Source of the DNA: Pseudomonas sp. TH15
GTDB taxonomy: Bacteria > Pseudomonadota > Gammaproteobacteria > Pseudomonadales > Pseudomonadaceae
NCBI RefSeq assembly: GCF_016651105.1
Contig: NZ_JAEKEL010000002.1
Span: forward strand, 578,501 to 642,500
DNA length: 64,000 nt
Direction: 5' to 3'
In this document: piece by piece, positions 62,357 to 64,000 of the stretch
How positions within the stretch are numbered: position 1 is the first letter of the stretch
Layout of the letters: the number at the start of each line of letters is the position of its first letter
Made by a program: the position numbers and the translations under genes
The notes under the pieces: model-generated
Seen by the model: the letters and a program-made list of their open reading frames with translations, nothing else
Told to the model about the DNA's origin: nothing
The model's database searches: none

Positions 62357-64000
62357 ATGGATTTTTTCAAGACGGCGCCAATGCGCTTTCTGTTGCTCGT
62401 CACCGGCGCATGGCTGGTTATTTTCTTTCTGACCCGCACGGTTCTGTTGCTCACTCATCTGGATGAGGCCGGTAGCGGTTTTCTCTCGGTTTTCGGTATC
62501 GGGTTTCTTTACGACCTCGGCTTCATTGCCTATGCGGCCTTACCAATGGGCCTCTACCTGCTGCTCTGCCCGCCCGCCTTGTGGCGCCGCCGTGGCCATC
62601 GCTGGTTTCTGCAAGGGCTGCTGACTGTCAGTCTGTTTGCCATGCTGTTCACCTCCGTCGCCGAATGGTTGTTCTGGGACGAGTTTGGTGTGCGCTTCAA
62701 TTTCATCGCCGTCGATTACCTGGTGTATTCCGACGAAGTCTTGAACAACCTGCTGGAGTCGTACCCGATTGGTACGCTGCTGAGCATGCTCGCCGTGCTG
62801 GCCCTGGTCCTGAGCTTCGTGTTGCGCAAGGCTTTCAATGCCGCACTGGACGCGCCGCTGCCGCCGCTGCGCCGGCGCCTGTTCAATGCCTTGGCCCTGT
62901 TGATCGTGGCAGGCCTGAGTATGCAACTGCTCAGCCAGGACGCCCCGCGTGCCCAGGGTGGCAATGCCTATCAGAACGAACTGGCGAGCAATGGCCCGTA
63001 TCAGTTCTTCGCCGCGTTCCGGAACAACGAACTGGATTACCCGCAGTTCTATAAAAGCCTGCCACCCGACGTCGTGGCCAAGCAGATTCGCGCCGAACTG
63101 AGCGAGCCGAACGCACAGTTCGTCGGCCAGGACCCGCAAGACATCCGCCGCAACATCGACAACCCGGGCACCCCGCGCAAGCCCAACATCGTGTTGGTGA
63201 CCATCGAGAGCTTCAGCGCCAAGTACATGGGCAGCAATGGCGACGAGCGCAACCTGACACCAAACCTGGATGCCTTGCGTAAACAGAGCCTGTACTTCAA
63301 CAACTTCTACGCCACCGGCACCCGTACCGACCGCGGCCTGGAAGCCATCACCCTGGCTATCCCGCCGACGCCGGGCCGCTCGATCGTCAAACGCGTGGGC
63401 CGTGAAAGCGGTTTCGCCAGCCTTGGCCAACAGCTCAATGCAGTGGGTTACGACAGCGTGTTCGTCTATGGCGGGCGCGGCTACTTTGACAATATGAACG
63501 CGTTCTTCAGCGGCAATGGTTATCGAGTTGTCGATCAAAGCAGCGTCGATGAATCAGAGATTCACTTCAAGAACGCCTGGGGCATGGCTGACGAAGACCT
63601 GTACAACCAGACCCTGAAACTGGCCGACGCCGACTATGCCAAACAGCAGCCGTTTCTGCTGCAACTGATGACCACCTCCAACCATCGTCCTTACACCTAT
63701 CCGGAAAACCGGATCGACATCAAGTCCGGCAACGGTCGCGACGGTGCGGTGAAATACACCGACTACGCCATCGGCCAGTTCCTTGAGCAGGCGCGTAAAA
63801 AGCCGTGGTTCGACAATACGATTTTCGTGTTCGTCGCCGACCACACCGCAGGCAGCGCCGGCAAGGAAGACTTGCCGATCAGCAACTATCAGATTCCGTT
63901 GTTCATCTACGCACCGAAGCTGATCGACGCCCGGGAAACCGCGCAGTTGGCCAGCCAGATCGATCTGGCGCCGACCCTGCTGGGCTTGCTGAACATGGAC
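62357..64000 (+). CDS. LTA synthase-type sulfatase (phosphoglycerol/phosphoethanolamine transferase-like), cut by window edge
   Basis: The first 548 residues, open at the window end. Five hydrophobic helices occupy about residues 8-190, then a periplasmic sulfatase-fold domain starts near residue 277: NIVLVTIESFSAKYMGS with a metal-binding Glu, the candidate nucleophile Thr in ATGTRTDRGLEA (about 318-328), and VFVADHTAGSAG with the Asp-His metal pair. This is the LTA synthase/MdoB group, which transfers phosphoglycerol or similar groups from lipids to envelope polymers. AAGGAATA precedes the ATG at 62357. Divergent from colR, so envelope linkage is plausible. No stop codon is seen before the edge. 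Confidence 0.9.
   Translation, partial: MDFFKTAPMRFLLLVTGAWLVIFFLTRTVLLLTHLDEAGSGFLSVFGIGFLYDLGFIAYAALPMGLYLLLCPPALWRRRGHRWFLQGLLTVSLFAMLFTSVAEWLFWDEFGVRFNFIAVDYLVYSDEVLNNLLESYPIGTLLSMLAVLALVLSFVLRKAFNAALDAPLPPLRRRLFNALALLIVAGLSMQLLSQDAPRAQGGNAYQNELASNGPYQFFAAFRNNELDYPQFYKSLPPDVVAKQIRAELSEPNAQFVGQDPQDIRRNIDNPGTPRKPNIVLVTIESFSAKYMGSNGDERNLTPNLDALRKQSLYFNNFYATGTRTDRGLEAITLAIPPTPGRSIVKRVGRESGFASLGQQLNAVGYDSVFVYGGRGYFDNMNAFFSGNGYRVVDQSSVDESEIHFKNAWGMADEDLYNQTLKLADADYAKQQPFLLQLMTTSNHRPYTYPENRIDIKSGNGRDGAVKYTDYAIGQFLEQARKKPWFDNTIFVFVADHTAGSAGKEDLPISNYQIPLFIYAPKLIDARETAQLASQIDLAPTLLGLLNMD

Overview
The window is a piece of a Pseudomonas chromosome, most like the P. fluorescens group. Evidence: GC-rich codon use throughout, dense REP-type palindromes of the Pseudomonas kinds, and gene neighbourhoods that match P. 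aeruginosa blocks as I remember them (sbcB to fumarase, roughly PA4316-PA4333; argP to the imelysin cluster, roughly PA4363-PA4373; inaA to colR, roughly PA4378-PA4381). No rRNA, tRNA, CRISPR array, prophage or insertion sequence was recognised.

Layout. 1-416 is the start of sbcB (minus). 603-7439 is a six-gene run on the plus strand (RDD, SpoIIM-like, DUF4129, DUF4350, MoxR ATPase, DUF58), almost all with overlapping stops and starts. 7440-8770 is an AT-richer accessory patch with a small orphan gene, a candidate structured leader RNA and a frameshifted DUF6124-type gene. 8920-16626 is conserved housekeeping: PilZ protein, lipoprotein, pyruvate kinase, a crotonase, a ferredoxin reductase, the diguanylate cyclase sadC and class I fumarase. 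16690-24075 is an insecticidal-toxin-type TcB/TcC pair with no TcA in view, preceded by a perfect 20-bp lux-box-like palindrome and broken by three single-base frameshifts. 24236-28833 is a DctB/DctD-type two-component system followed by a sigma-54 promoter and a dicarboxylate/alpha-ketoglutarate MFS permease.

28950-46370 is a mixed metabolic and regulatory stretch. It holds a DUF347 membrane protein, an exported protein made of five DGYDRTGSA repeats, a flavin reductase, AraC and LysR regulators, the 2-ketoarginine decarboxylase aruI with its aldehyde dehydrogenase, a degenerate metallo-beta-lactamase-fold protein, pobR/pobA for 4-hydroxybenzoate, a DHA2 drug exporter, a double-cache protein and a coiled-coil membrane protein. 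46469-50289 carries an epimerase, argP diverging from an ACT-domain gene and argO, then sodB. 50781-58370 carries bifA (c-di-GMP phosphodiesterase) and the iron-linked imelysin / di-heme / imelysin / DUF1513 cluster. 58425-62154 is the inaA, methyltransferase, colS, colR block. 62357-64000 is the start of an LTA-synthase-type sulfatase that runs off the window.

Themes. Two c-di-GMP enzymes of opposite sign (sadC, bifA) and a PilZ protein point to biofilm/motility control. ColRS with InaA and a methyltransferase points to envelope homeostasis. PobA, AruI and the dicarboxylate permease point to broad soil/plant catabolism. The least explained items are the leader RNA before the DUF6124 gene, the tandem-repeat exported protein, the MoxR/DUF58 membrane cluster, and the orphan TcB/TcC pair with its palindromic operator and unrecognised C-terminal module. 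All frameshifts seen are single-base losses and three lie at runs of five C or G, so read errors must be excluded before calling decay.
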